From assembly GCA_948099385.1 (NCBI GenBank), contig CANUEZ040000207.1:806001-870000 (forward strand): 64,000 bases of DNA, in the 5' to 3' direction. Positions 44,070-56,975 of the stretch are shown here, piece by piece (position 1 is the first letter of the stretch; each line of letters opens with the position of its first letter). The notes beneath the pieces are model-generated. The model saw nothing but the letters and a program-made list of their open reading frames with translations, ran no database searches and was not told the origin of the DNA. Source of the stretch: Fasciola hepatica. Lineage: Eukaryota > Platyhelminthes > Trematoda > Plagiorchiida > Fasciolidae. Position numbers and translations under genes: made by a program.

Positions 44070-44990
44070 GGCGGGGAACAGACGATGATAAAAGTACAGC
44101 GCAAAAACCGTCCCTTGCTTCCGAGGTGACAGGAGAACGTGTCTTCTTTCTGGTCTCACAGTGAATTAACAACAAAATACCCTCTGTCGGACGACTAGAG
44201 AAGACGCGCGCCGGTGGACAGATGCAAACGTATATTCTTTATATCGTGGTACCCAACACAGTACCGATACGTAAAATTCACGGAATGCAAATGAACACAA
44301 CGGTGAAGCAGGAAGCCAACCGCGTGTGCGTACAATCCGTGACATACTGGAAGTAAAAGTGATTCAAAAATGAGGTCGATGGAAACCTCAGGAAAGTCGG
44401 TTCAGTTAAACGAACGCATCCGAATAAAAAGGTGGGATCAAAAATAAATGTGAGAATAGATCGCAGAGGAAATAAATTTTAAATGGTGTCCAGAAAGCGG
44501 TCATTTTCGCAGCACGATTGAGGTCACTACAAGCCTCGTCCGACTGAATCTATCATTCGTGCCTGTCAAAATTACTGTATCAGCCTAGCTCGCTTTACGT
44601 AATAGATCGTGGGGATTTGTAAAAAGTCATTATATACACCTCAGTAGCAATCAGTGGGTGCACTTGACAAAAATACAAAGATACTGCATCTGTCGAAATA
44701 ACGATTTCTCACCTTGCACGAATCCCTCAGTCTCACTGTACATAAAACTGCTAACTTCGATCCACTCTAGCAGCGCCGCTTCAACACTTCGGCCGATGAT
44801 GGTTGAACTAATTCATATACAAGATTCCATTGTTGTCACCTCTGAGGCATCGAATATGGAACCTTCTCAATTATTAGGATTGTCACCATCATCATCATCT
44901 CAGTGATAATCATTATACCTGCCACTATTGCAACATACGAAATCTTTCCGGGAATTTCAAGTTCCACCACAATGGACTTCTTCCGGTATA
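44070..44990. other. Unrecognised spacer sequence
   Basis: An 82-codon frame at 44,658-44,906 (+) ends in a Ser run from an (ATC)n stretch. No domain, RNA gene or repeat end was recognised. Confidence 0.3.
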
Positions 44991-45179
44991 GCCGCACACA
45001 TAGTTTATGTTTCCAGGACTAGTGACACGGAACAATGCCTTCGTATCAGACGTTTTTATCTAATACTGGTATCAATGTTCGAGAGTGAGAATAGAAGTAT
45101 TTGACACACTGTCCAACCTACACATTCTCCTGTATTTACCTATTCCGTATTACATTTTTCTGACGAATCCACCTAGGTT

Positions 45180-45540
45180 TTCCCCAGTGTGACACCTCAT
45201 CCCCTATCCAACAGTTTCAATGAAGATGTAGATATCCATCGCTTCTAGGTATACTTGGTTCTGAGGCTCCGTGTAGCCTCATAGAAGGCCTACTTGATCT
45301 GGGCCCAACATTCTTCTAGATCCTGAGTCACCGAATGTTTCTATAGCCAGGCGTAAACATCTTTTTGAAAAGTAGATCTTTGACTGTGGCCCAGCAGCAG
45401 CTGTGGGGTGGCGGAATTTGATTTTGAAGCTGTTTCATGAGAAGTAGACGAAAAGCACACGGACGAAATATAACAGACATAAACCAAGTCGAGTGTGGCC
45501 TTACTCGATCCCCACTAGTCATATCCACCGACATTATTAT
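45180..45540 (-). mobile_element. RTE-type LINE linker fragment
   Basis: Minus-strand frames read KATLDLVYV near 45,490 and later VTQDLEECWAQIK.AFYEATRSLEP near 45,250-45,330. This matches the segment between endonuclease and RT in RTE elements (E.W..IK.A...AA...LG). It lies upstream of the RT relic on the same strand, separated by the dispersed repeat, so both may belong to one broken element. Confidence 0.5.
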
Positions 45541-46600
45541 GGACTAGGAATCAACATTAAGAAAATGCACAATCAAGCCAGATAAGTCAGTGCTGCTGTT
45601 TACGCAAATCATTTCTGCACATAGAAACAGTTTGCTTTGAGAAAACAGTTAGATAATTCAAAATATGCTGTTGGTTTGACCACTTTTGTGGGGGGGGGGG
45701 GGAATGTTACCTCTATGCGTTGCAGATTTGTCCGTGTTATTCCTGGAATTAAGTAGGTAGAACAAAAGCACGCATGGGGGAGTTATTATGCATTTAGCAC
45801 TAGTATACGTTAGGTGCAAACACAAGCATGTGGATTATTAGGCAAACAAGTGGGTAAATACTTTAGTTGGAGTTATGTGTAACTGAAATCCGCGAACCAG
45901 GTTTGCAATCGGGTTTAGCCACAAAATGCCGTTTGGCACGCGGTCCGATCTGGCTGCTCAGTGCAGTCCGGTAATAGTAGCAGTAGTGTTATGATCCAGA
46001 AGGCGTGCCTTAGTCAACAGGTTGTTTATTGCCATCAACGTGTTCGGACATTGACAAAACAACACAAACGTTACAAACATCCTCATTTGCCAAATGGCTG
46101 TCCTGTTCACTTGAAAACAGTCATCGTCCAACGGAGGAGCGGTCAGATAGTTTGCAGATTGTCGCTTACCTTATTGCGCCTGGATTGCTGAACTTAGCTG
46201 TGTTCGTTAATCCACAATTGTCTATAGTTCTGTCTTCAGCAATCAACTACTTAATAAGTAGTATATACACTCACAACAGTAGTAGTAACAGTAGTAGTAG
46301 TAGTTATAAAGGTAGTTGTCCAGAAGTGTGCAAGTAGCTTGTTCTCAGCAGTAAGCACGCAATGGAGGTCAATGCAATAGGGATATACATTTATCCTCCA
46401 ACTCCAATCAACTGCTAACGGCTAGGCAGCAAAGGTAGCATTATCCCGCATGCTTGATTTCAAGACCAACGGTATGACTACACAAAATTCCACAAACCTG
46501 AGACAGAGATAGGGAGATTTTGGACAGCCTGCGAAACAGCACAGGCAAAGCCGCTTGAAGTGTACCGTCCAGGTAATGACCGACCTTGAGAATATTAGCA
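45541..46600. other. Unrecognised spacer sequence with simple repeats
   Basis: Holds a run of 13 G at 45,690-45,702 and an AGT-type microsatellite near 46,278-46,310. Frames of 76 and 102 codons on the plus strand (45,961-46,337) have no recognised domain. Confidence 0.4.
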
Positions 46601-47358
46601 CGTTCCCCTGAAGGCGGTATCTAGAAGTATGCATGACACGGAGATCCAGGTGGATGTGCGAATTTCCATAAAATAGTTGTGGGTTGTTTACCAAAATGCT
46701 TACGTTTTACGTAAGCCCTTACAGAGAATTCATGCATCCCTGGAGTCCACCGCCAGAGAAGGAATGGTGCTAATATAATGTAGTGTATATATTCAACAAA
46801 TGATTGAGGGCCAGCCCAGATGTTCGACTCACAATCGTTCACCACGCGTTGAAATCTTGGTCGGGGCTCAGTGGACCTTACCATCTAGGTCTTTCTGTAC
46901 CGTTATTGGTTTCAAAAGAATACAAAGATACAGGTGAAAAAAATATTTTTCTCTTTATTATTGAAAAATTATTTCTGATATTTTTTCATTGTGTTTGTTG
47001 GCATCATGGTCTCACTGTAAGTATTTAGTACGTTTTTAATTCAGCCTAATCCAGCGACTCATAAAGGAAGACAGTTATTCATTTAGTATTCCTGAATGAG
47101 TCCGGGTGCCTCCCATTGTTGTCCAGTGATCTCTCTTCTAGCTCACAGAAAGCATAAACAAAGAGATACATTTGAGATCCAGGAATACATGGGCTCAGAC
47201 CTCAGACAAGCCTACTTCTTCAGAACGTCACGACTTATTCTAGACAGATCCATTCCATTTTGACTTCTAGTGAACACCCCAATAGAACCATTGCCCAAAC
47301 ACAGGTGATCAACTTGGTGGTTAATTGCACATCGTATTATGGCAACTATCTTACTCAC

Positions 47359-47525
47359 TTAGGCCTGTGGTTGTCCTTTAAATTGGCCGTTCAAAAAGCC
47401 TTCTTCCTAAACTTGTTATGAAAATCCACCATCAGTTGGTTCCTTTCTTCTTGTGTGGCACCTAATGCAAGCAGAGTGGGGAAAAGATGAAGTAATCCAA
47501 ACACCGAAACTTCCATTGTTTGCAT
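47359..47525 (-). pseudogene. VAL first exon, right-arm copy, same frameshift
   Basis: Mirror of the left-arm VAL exon. It has the same signal peptide, the same premature TGA (47,391-47,393) and the same TATATAAA upstream (47,588-47,595). Because the lesion is shared, it either predates the duplication or was spread by conversion between arms. Confidence 0.75.
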
Positions 47526-48112
47526 GAAGCACTGCGCTGTTAAGCGATTGTGTACACACTTTGCAGTGAGTCTGATGCAGACGAGTGTTTATATACTAAT
47601 TTCAAATCGGGTATCACCCCTACCCCGTAATCATCAACCCTACTCGAATCATTCAGCTTCTAACATGAGCTAGTTTGGACCGTTGGGCATCAGTTGGAGA
47701 TGAAGTGTTGCGACTATCCCGCTGTCTAGGGCTGTGAATCTAGCAGTAACTTAGTTTCACTAGCTACACGCACGATATGAGCAGAACACGATTACGGGCA
47801 GCAAAAGAAATTCCAATCGAATAACCGTGTTTATCGATGATTCGTGGTTCTGAATAATGCAATAAGCATAAATATACAGCAAATAAAGGACTTACAGTAT
47901 AGTCATAATAAGTCGACCACTTACTTGTGCAATCATCCATAAAAAGGTGACACTTTACGTAACGGTTTCCGGTAGAACCAGCGGATAGTGATAACCAATG
48001 AAACGACAGTTGCCTTTTGGTGGTAAAAAACGGCGTAAAATGTGTCTCACAATTATATGCTCCCTGTGACACTCGATCTTATCCTATTTTGCTCCAAATT
48101 TCCTAAACTGAT

Positions 48113-48433
48113 TCACTCGTTTTTCGCTATTCTTGTCGGTGGGATCAACTTTGTCTGCCGGAGACTGTTCTTGAGATAATCACTTCTCCTTCTCATGCTT
48201 ATTGCTCTCGGCGTTTTTATGCGATGAATCACATAGCTGTCACATTCCACTGTCAACCAACATATTGCACCAAGAAAGAAGTGTAGAAGAAGAAGCCAAA
48301 TATCCGCAAGCATTTGGTCAAAGTGCAGCCAGAATGCGCTTACAGTGCACTGCATGAGCTCTGCGTTTTTGATGGAGAAAAAAACTCGCTTGATACGACT
48401 GCCTGTCGTAAGAAAATATATCCGGTTCATCAC
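48113..48433 (-). CDS. Hypothetical single-span membrane peptide, right-arm copy
   Basis: Identical in translation to the left-arm frame at 38,897-39,217. See that entry for features. Low support as a gene. Confidence 0.22.
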   Translation of the reverse strand: MMNRIYFLTTGSRIKRVFFSIKNAELMQCTVSAFWLHFDQMLADIWLLLLHFFLGAICWLTVECDSYVIHRIKTPRAISMRRRSDYLKNSLRQTKLIPPTRIAKNE

Positions 48434-50129
48434 AAGTTACCACACTGCTAACTGACAGTCTCTGTGTCACATGCATATGCGTTTCAGATCAAATCAAAAC
48501 AAACAACAATTGGTTTTTGACTTTCATTAATACCTTCAATAGCTAGTGGACATTTATTGGAGAGTCTCCTCTCATTTACTGATTTGAGGCTATCTGCGGT
48601 TTGACACAAGTTCGAGTGCAATTTGTTCTGGTACCTTGAGCCAGAGGTTTTCACTGAGGAATCTCACAACCTATAAGAAAGGTTGCACTGAGGATTCCAC
48701 CAATGGGATGGTGTCGAAACATCAGAGGTCGGATGACAAAGCGCTTCTAAGTAAAGACACAGGCATAAAGAACAACTCAAGGAAAAAGCTTATAGGAAGT
48801 CTTTCTGAGTAAGAGAAAGTTGACACAAATCGCTTGCTGTCCGAAGTCTTCACAAGATCTTAGCAGATCTTAGTCGCACAAGACCAAGAAGCATAGAGAG
48901 GCAGTAGTTGTTTTCCGTTCTTCTGAACTCGATCTTACTGATCATCATATAGGTGAATACAAAGCAGCTAACTAGACGTTGTCTGGGTTATGAGTGCACG
49001 CAGTTCAACCACGGGATCATTCAAACAAATCTCTCCTTAATTTAGCATATTTTCGCTAATGTGGTGCTTCATTGTCTTATTCGCCTTGGCTTGCTTGCCA
49101 AGTTGCAGAATATTTATAAATTACGATACTGAACAATCCCTCGTCCGGTGAGAATGGTTGTGAATGGGTATTATCAAATGGTTCACTCGCGGAACAGGTT
49201 CCATTTTGCTCTCTCTCTTTGCGATCGGTTTGTCATTTCAGTTGCACGAAGCGTGGCCAATTCCAATTGCAATGAAATCGTGACGGAATAAGTACACATT
49301 CTGTTATCACACATTTTGCTCGATTCGTGTTTTCAAAATAACAGCCAGAAAGCGAAATAGAATATCAAAGTGGAAATTTAGAAGATACTTTATTCTTTTT
49401 TGTATTGACTTCTTGATGGTCACCGTCATTCTGCTCGTTACCACCACTCACTGGTTTTGATTTCACCTGAGCGAGTGTAATGGAATTTTCCTGTCCTATC
49501 CAGGACTGCACAGGTGAGTACTTCACTTGACTTGACTTGAAATTACTGGACTATGCTGAGAAATACATGAAGCATAAACGTTTTCCTCTACAAAGATAGA
49601 TTTAGATCCGTACAAAAAGGCATAATTGAAAGTCATAATTAGTTTTTTATATTGGGTAGGAGGATTTGTGACATGAGTGGAACAGAAATGCACCAAAGTT
49701 GGAAAGTATTCCGTGAACAACAAAATGGTACATGTTGGGCTTTAGAAAAAAATGTGAAGGCTATTTTGTCTCCAGGTTTTCTTTCGTAGACTCCTTCAAA
49801 ATAGAACTTTGTAGTATCCCATTATAATAACACGGTAGAGGTAAGCGACTCGGGATACCCAGAGTAACATCCAGAAATAAAGCAGACGTAACCAGAATAA
49901 AACAACACCGCTAGTTTGCACTCGAGCGGTCTGGTCCACTTGAGGTATTCGTTATTCAGTCAAAGGATGCAATCAGGTGGTTTGCATGTCTTCCTTTGGC
50001 TTATTGCATTCGCTCCCTCTCACGTAGCCGCGTTCATTGTCACTCCGCAATTGGCCATAAAGGAGTTATGCGTAGTGTGCTGCTCAATCAGTAATTAGTG
50101 GACATAACTCACTGCACTTTGTGAATCAA

Positions 50130-50205
50130 CAACAATGCCATCCGGGACTCGAACCCAGTGCGTAATATTTTGAGTCGTAAGTGGTGATACGAGGTCATCC
50201 GGGCT
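50130..50205 (-). mobile_element. tRNA-like SINE head, right-arm copy
   Basis: Mirror of the 37,125-37,200 element, with the same box B. Confidence 0.45.
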
Positions 50206-50285
50206 GACTTCAGGACACTTTGAGCACAGTAAAATCTTACTTACTCCAGGCCACAGTTTTCAACCGTAGCCCTGGACATGGAAAT

Positions 50286-50707
50286 TTATAGGTTTTCGTG
50301 CAATTCGCGTACGCACACCCGAGTGTTGATAAGACTGTCCGAACGATGTCCCGTCAGCTGGAAGCAAAATTGGCATGTTGGAAATAATAGAGACCTACTA
50401 TTAGGGTTTCGTATTAAAAAACGGTCATTGTGTGGCGGAAATTTACAACAGTTCCTTTTCGTTTCTCCCACGTGTATGATGAATTTCAGATAGAGATGAT
50501 AATATAAAGCCAATCGCAACATTCCACTATCAAATTGTGACCAGTTTTGGGCAAGCGAATGATTTTTTCCGCATTTCTGTGTATTTTTGGAATTTTGTAC
50601 GAGGCAGGAAGAAGAGTAAATGATGCCTCTTCAGCGTGAGTTTCGCCAGAGAAATGGCAACTGAAGGAGGACTCACAAAAAGACCTTTCGGCCCATGATT
50701 GTCCCAC
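50286..50707 (-). mobile_element. Penelope-like GIY-YIG relic, right-arm copy
   Basis: Mirror of 36,623-37,044, with the same broken frames. Confidence 0.55.
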
Positions 50708-50894
50708 TACATCCTAGCTGGTGGTTCATGATAGGTCAATCATATAAAAGAAAGCTTTCATAAATTTTCGTATGACCCGAATAATGACTCATATTTGGTT
50801 CCTAGATCAAGCAGAACCTTGATCTCTGTCCTATTGATCTGGCTTCACAGTTTCACAGTTTGATGCATCCAATGCAAGCTCGATTCTACACAGC

Positions 50895-51038
50895 ATGAAT
50901 TTATCGTCAACTTCTTACTACCCAACAGCGACGAGTACTTACTTTCGACCAATCCGTTACCAGGCTATCCGTTTTTGGAAGTATCCGGTCTTCACTGCTA
51001 ACTACCCGATTTCAGCGTACCCAGCAACTGGAGTGAAT
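50895..51038 (+). CDS. Tyr-rich first-exon candidate, right-arm copy
   Basis: Mirror of 36,292-36,435: ATG, 48 codons, GTAAGC donor-like site at 51,039. A possible second exon starts after CTAG near 51,181 (frame ..CIPANAAAVMIQNVITSYS.., stop at 51,331-51,333), but its phase does not join cleanly with the first exon. Confidence 0.35.
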
Positions 51039-54000
51039 GTAAGCTGATTTCATTACACACTTACTTGCATTTGTACTCACCAGAGGAAGCGTTTTCAACT
51101 CCGTTCCTTCACAGAACTCAGAAATATAAAATTATCTCCCATCCCATTTGCGTCAGAATACTGATCACACTCTGACAACTAGCTGCATACCTGCAAATGC
51201 TGCTGCCGTCATGATACAGAATGTGATAACGTCTTATTCAAAGCACAAAGTCGCAAAAGAAGACCACTTTGGTTTGCTCCATATTGTTGCTGTGACACAC
51301 GGGATTTCCCATCGAGAATGCAGTTCTGATTAGCGTCTGTGTTAAGGTTGTGATCAAGTGGAGACACTGCAACATAATCTGTGGATCGTCATCAAGGTCT
51401 GAAAACCATTCACACCTACTTTCGAACCGCGCTCCTAAAGGGAATATAAACCAAAACGTTCATCAATTGAAGACACTCGGGTTCTAACAGTCAGGTTTCG
51501 GCTCAATTTTGCCACTCGGAGTAAACATGCCACTCTTTCCATTAGTGAAAATGCAGTCAAGCAGCAGTTGGACACCGCCGCGGATACCAGATTTCTTCTT
51601 CCATGAACTGCGGCTATCTCGGGATAGCACAAAAAAGTGGTTCATTTTTCCGACCGCCATGAGTGCGTTCGATGTCTGAATTCAATTGATTTTCTCAGTT
51701 CGAGTGTTTTTGTGTGTTTTCTAGATAATAAAGTCACAAATAACTGCTTTGACATGGTTTTACCTGAATATACTCATGCATGACTGGTTCGAGTGATCCA
51801 TCCGTCAATCAGCTCTGCCCAAAAACACTCCTGTAAGTGACAATGCACCGAGCCAAGATGATACTGAACTATCACGTTCTTTTGATGGGACATTTTTGAA
51901 ATACTCAAAGCATGCTCCAGTAAAAACCATTGCAATGACGAAATTTACGCACGTGAAACATTTAGTTACTTAAGTCCTATAGCTGGAACGCAATTTTCTT
52001 GAAATACGAAGCTGAGAGTTGGAGCACCAGAAGCACCTCAGTTGGGAATCACCGACGGAATACAGTTTCAACAGGGTTTTTATGTTCACACAATTTGTGC
52101 TACATAGACAAGGAGGTTATTCCATAGTCCAATCTATTTCGCACTCCATTCTTCTTCCGTGGCTTTACCACCAGCAGGTTGATTTGATTGCAAACAGCAG
52201 ATGAATTCTGAACTCCAAACTCCCTTCACGCCTCCCGTTTTGCTTCGAGTCATGTGCTGCGTTGAACTGAACCTCCTTGCAGATCTTGACCACGATGAGC
52301 ATCTAACGGGTGCGGTTGTCGGTTTTAGCCTCGATCACATATGCAACAGATATCTGAAACGATTTTGATGGCAAGTATTATTTCATTTGGATGGACTCCG
52401 GCCAGCAGATCAGTGAACATTCTGATTTATTTTGCATTTGTGAAAGATTTATGAACAAAGTTTTAAGACAATCATACGTGAAGCCATGCCATCCGACTGC
52501 TACTTTTCATAACCCCCGTCTGAATGGAACAAAGTTAGCGAAAACCCGAAATTACTACGCTTGCAGATAAGGGGGTCACAAACCTTTCACAACTAACAAC
52601 ACTCGATAAAAGTGATATTGAATGAAGGAAATTAGGGATAAATTAAATGAAACGGACAACGGGCGCGCTTTAGAACATTATTAATAACGAATAACCAGTC
52701 TACCTTTGAAGGGATCAAGTCAGATACGAAGGCAACAGTTAACAGTTTGATGTCTCTGCGCAATAAGAACAAGCTCTTTATTGAAACCTGAACATCATGA
52801 GTAGGAGAATCCACAGCGGCAGACAACAAACAGCAGCTTAGCAGAAATTCATCAAGTCGAGTTTGCACGGGCTCGTCAGTTCCAGCCGTGTAAACCATAA
52901 GGTCTTTCAAAATCCACCTCGTGTTTTGTTGCTGAGGCCGCATAACTTGAACGGAACTGAAATGTAGCGCGAGTCGACCATTTCAGCATTGGCATGATAG
53001 TAGAATGCTCGGCAAACTGTTTCTATTTTCCATGTGATAAAATTATTTTTCACTGACCTATTTACTTTTACACCGCTTGTAATTGTTGGATTATTGGGCT
53101 TTTTCTTACAAAATTGAAGTTCAGTTCGCAGGTAGAAAGAAATATTCGGTCGGGTTATGTCAAGCCTCTGTGATCACTGGAAGCTCCATTGACTTGTGTA
53201 GAATAGAAACAAATGCGTTCTCAGTTTCACCCTCATAAAATAATCAACTCAATCCCCCTCGCGCTAGCGCGCCTAGAAAGTCAAAGTGGTAACCACCGTG
53301 AAAATACAACAGCAAATTGTTTTCGGAAAATTATGGAAGCATATTTCAAGAAATTAGGCCTATTTCATGGAAGTACCTCGAAAGATTCGACGTACACAAT
53401 GCATATTATGAATCAGAAGGACAAAGTGGAATAGCACAGATGGTTTGGTAAACATTTGTCCACATTTCACTTGAAAACTTACACCTGTTACAGCAGTTAA
53501 TCTGGTGTGCTCGCATTATTTGGTATTTTGACCAGTGACATAGTGTAAAGACGTTGGAGCTGTAAACTTATTAAGGGTTAGATATTTTATCCTTCATGTG
53601 TAAATACAAGTGTTACGCAAATATGCGGTCCATACGTATGGATATTGAACAAGGGAAGAAAAACAAAATTGCCCAAAACAATCCGTTGATGTCATCACTA
53701 CCCACTCTACTGAACGTCCCTAACTGAATGCGTAATCAGAATCCACATCATCCACAAGAAAGCAAAATCGGCCCAATGGGGGGGGGGCGTTGCATGAGGT
53801 AAGACACAAAATACACTCGTCATCTACACTATGCTCCACCGCAGCAAGACATTGGTTGAAGCAGCATCAGCGATCGCTTCAGAACTACTCCCCGTTGGGT
53901 AAAACAATAACTATCGCATGGATATGGTTTGCATAAAACTGTTGAAAGTGTTGAATTGGGGGCCATAAAAGGAGGATTACTGAGTATTTTCTGTATGTGG

Positions 54001-54769
54001 ATTCTCTGAAGTTCGTTGTGAATTCGGTTATTGCCACTTTGAGCTTGTTCCCATTACCGTGTGATCTCATCTCATTCTTGCTACTTACACGAAACATTCA
54101 TTTGAATATGGGACACATCCTGATCTTTCGTATAATCTGCAACCCATTATTTCATACAGTCACCGAAGTGCATTTGGAACGGGAAAGGTAACTTGCTAGT
54201 TGGCAGTTTCACCTTGTATCTCATAACCCATGGGAAAATGAATGCCTCCACATTGGTCCATACAAACATAGGAAACCTATGTGGATACGAGCTCCCAGCC
54301 CTTGATAACTTCTAATGCATTTGTCAAGATCAGTCACACTTCAAGAAAGAGGTCAGGCACCGACTTCGATTTCAAATGGTCTAATTTGTCTCAATTTGCC
54401 TTGAACTGCTTCTGGATTGCTGTTGGTGATGCGGTTGTCGGGTGTCATCCCACATTATCTATTTTGGGGGTTCACAGCAATCACTTTTCAGTACGCAGTT
54501 TTATTTTTCTCTCGGAGTGAAATCACCCAGTTCGTTATTTCACACCAAATAAAATCCCACCGACTTTAACTCTTGTCTGAGTTTCCTCAAGAAACTAGCA
54601 TCTTTCAGTAAGTGTGACCGCAACTCACAAGGACCTCCGAGACACAAAGAAATTGTTGTTTAGCACATTCTGGTTACAATATACACCTTACGAATGACTG
54701 AGCAGACTGCAAAATTTTTATACTGCTCCCTTTCGATGAGAAAGTAATGCTGAATTTATATGAATAATA

Positions 54770-55920
54770 TAACAACGATAAAAACGAAAACACTCCAATT
54801 GCAGAAATATTCCCGGTTATTTCTTTTAAATCTTTTTCGAACCAAACCATTATTTCCTACACACAGCTAGGTGGTTACACGAAGCATCAAACTGTCTTAC
54901 ACTTGAAGTTATCCCACCGTTGCACACGTGAGAGGGAAGGATTGATAGGACAGAAAATGCTGATTGGGAACAAGGCGACTTACGCAACAGTTTCTCGTCT
55001 TTTACTGAGTATGGTCACAACTTACCGGAGGTAGTAGCTGTTGTTAGATTGATCGTCATAAATGACATGTAAAAACGGAGCTGATCACTTGGTACGGTTC
55101 CCGTGATAACCGGCAATGAAGGAAAATCCCCCTTATATCATGAAAGTTCAAATAATAGCAGTCTCAAAATCAACGTAGTATTTTCAGGCATCACGAACAC
55201 CTGTTCTTCTCCCATCGTGCAATTTGTCGTGCATGCCTAAAAAAAATACGTTTTCAGATCAATTAACATTTAGTCAACATTATATCACACACCTACCATG
55301 TTCACGATTCGCACCCGATTCGCACATCCTAAACGAATATTCTTCCTATTGCAATGCGTGCATGCATTTAAGAACGGTGAGCTGGGATAGAAGTTTACTC
55401 CCAACCCATATGTGAAAAAGAATTGCACATGAAAAATTCACATTATTTTCCGAAGAATACTTACTACGGCCCTCATTATCTTATCGAGTTGGATAAGGTC
55501 GGGTCATGGATAACACGTCACATTTCGCCGTCCAATGTGGTTGCTTCGTCCAACCCACACAAAGTGATCACGTATACCGTCCACAGGGACGTATGTTGCT
55601 CCATTGCATCCAAACATTTATCCCGCGCTGAAGTATATAATTACAATGGAAAATAGCTAATTTCGTTTGATTTCGTCAATCAGTAATGACTATTTATTTT
55701 AGTAAAGGAATCAAAACTATGAATTGGTCATATGACACAAAATTATAGAACCGTTTTACCAGTTGAATAGAGCCAAATTCTGCGGTACCGACCAGCTGAT
55801 TAAAGGGGCTCATGGGTTATGCGTCAACTGAATTACTGTTACGGTGAAGCCTACTCAGGCAGGATGGATCACTACTTGACTTGGCGTCGGTCGAAGCCCC
55901 TGCCACCCTAAACGCAATTC
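54770..55920. other. Unrecognised intergenic sequence right of the palindrome
   Basis: Frames up to 79 codons without domains. No repeat end matching the MITE-like element was seen at this edge. Confidence 0.35.
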
Positions 55921-55923
55921 ACA

Positions 55924-56382
55924 ATGTTGTTGCGCAATTCAATACGCCACTTATTCCCAGTTGACACAGCAATTCTGATCATTGTGGGTCAGTCAACGCT
56001 TTGTGCACAAACATGTTTGACACGAAATATTCGTTCATTTTCAAAGAATGCTGCCAACAGTGTACACGAAATGAGACGCAGAACAATCGAAAACACATTG
56101 CATTATGATACCGATGAATTTCTACGAATAGTCCTCACATTCAGTTCGCCCGCTCTGGCATGTCTCGTCTGGAAAATATGTCTGAACTTTTTAAATTTTC
56201 GAAGTAAGCGAATGGATGGCGAACCTTGCCACAGTTTCCGCCTCTCCGACCGAAATGCGTCCCTATACACCAAAGTGAATTATTATCGACTACTCACATC
56301 TCTAGGAGTACAGTTGAAGGTAGGAAGCCCCAGATGGTTCGACAGCGACGGAGATCCTGGACACAACGTAGTTGACCGGTAG
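55924..56382 (+). CDS. Unrecognised 152-codon open frame
   Basis: ATG start, no internal stop. A hydrophobic stretch lies at residues 13-28 (DTAILIIVGQSTLCAQ) and another near 70-90 (IVLTFSSPALACLVWKICL); the C-terminus is charged (WFDSDGDPGHNVVDR). No family was recognised and no splice or promoter context was supported. It is among the longest frames in the window but could be chance. Confidence 0.25.
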   Translation: MLLRNSIRHLFPVDTAILIIVGQSTLCAQTCLTRNIRSFSKNAANSVHEMRRRTIENTLHYDTDEFLRIVLTFSSPALACLVWKICLNFLNFRSKRMDGEPCHSFRLSDRNASLYTKVNYYRLLTSLGVQLKVGSPRWFDSDGDPGHNVVDR

Positions 56383-56744
56383 TGCGGGATTTCCAGTCTC
56401 CCAATACAAGCATCAACACTAGATCATTCGAGTAGAGTGCCTTGGCACTGATGCTATAGCATGCCTAGATGTGAAGTTTCTGTTCTTGTCAATCTTGGAG
56501 TCCTTCCCAAACTTGAAAACATCACTACTGTAAATATTCATACATTTGAGAAAAAATTGATTTGAGAATACCATCCGTGTAAGGAAGATAACAGGCAAGA
56601 TGTTTTATTAAGGAGGAAAAGGTGGTAGAATGTCTCGGTAATGAGAAAAATTCAAATGGTTTTTCTCGCGGAGTAGAAAATGTGATCCAGGTACAGACTT
56701 CATGGATCATAAGCAACTGATTGGTCTTTCACTTAGGCATCGAA

Positions 56745-56975
56745 ACCATCATCTGAATCACTATCACCATTATCATTTAGATCATTGTAATCCAGATCAT
56801 CGTCATCATCGTCATCATCACCATCATTAACATCATCAGCATTATTATCCAACCGTCAAGCCCATCCTCATCCGAATTATTGTTATTATTATTTGCGTCA
56901 TCGCCATCGTCAATAACATCATTGAAATCATCATCGTGGTAATCATTCAGTTCATCATGGTCATTATCACTAACA
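56745..56975. repeat. ATC/CAT-rich imperfect simple repeat
   Basis: About 230 bp of ATC, ATT and GTC triplets. The minus-strand frame shows Asp, Asn and Met runs, which are repeat artefacts. Confidence 0.85.

Larger units (their letters stand above)
46636..54766. repeat. Right arm of large inverted repeat
   Basis: Reverse complement of the left arm. The outer edge ends at the TA of 54,765-54,766, which corresponds exactly to the TA at the right end of the MITE-like element in the left arm (32,319-32,320). Beyond it the two flanks are unrelated. The core is about 47,125-54,250. Relative to the left arm, the right arm lacks the 244-bp segment and one base near 54,465, which shifts the end of a frame at 54,281-54,520. 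Confidence 0.95.

Noticed and set aside
33139..54520. Arm frames (for example 34,387-34,698, 39,258-39,566) as conserved genes because they occur twice unchanged
   Set aside because: Identity covers coding and non-coding sequence alike, so it shows arm identity and not selection on protein.
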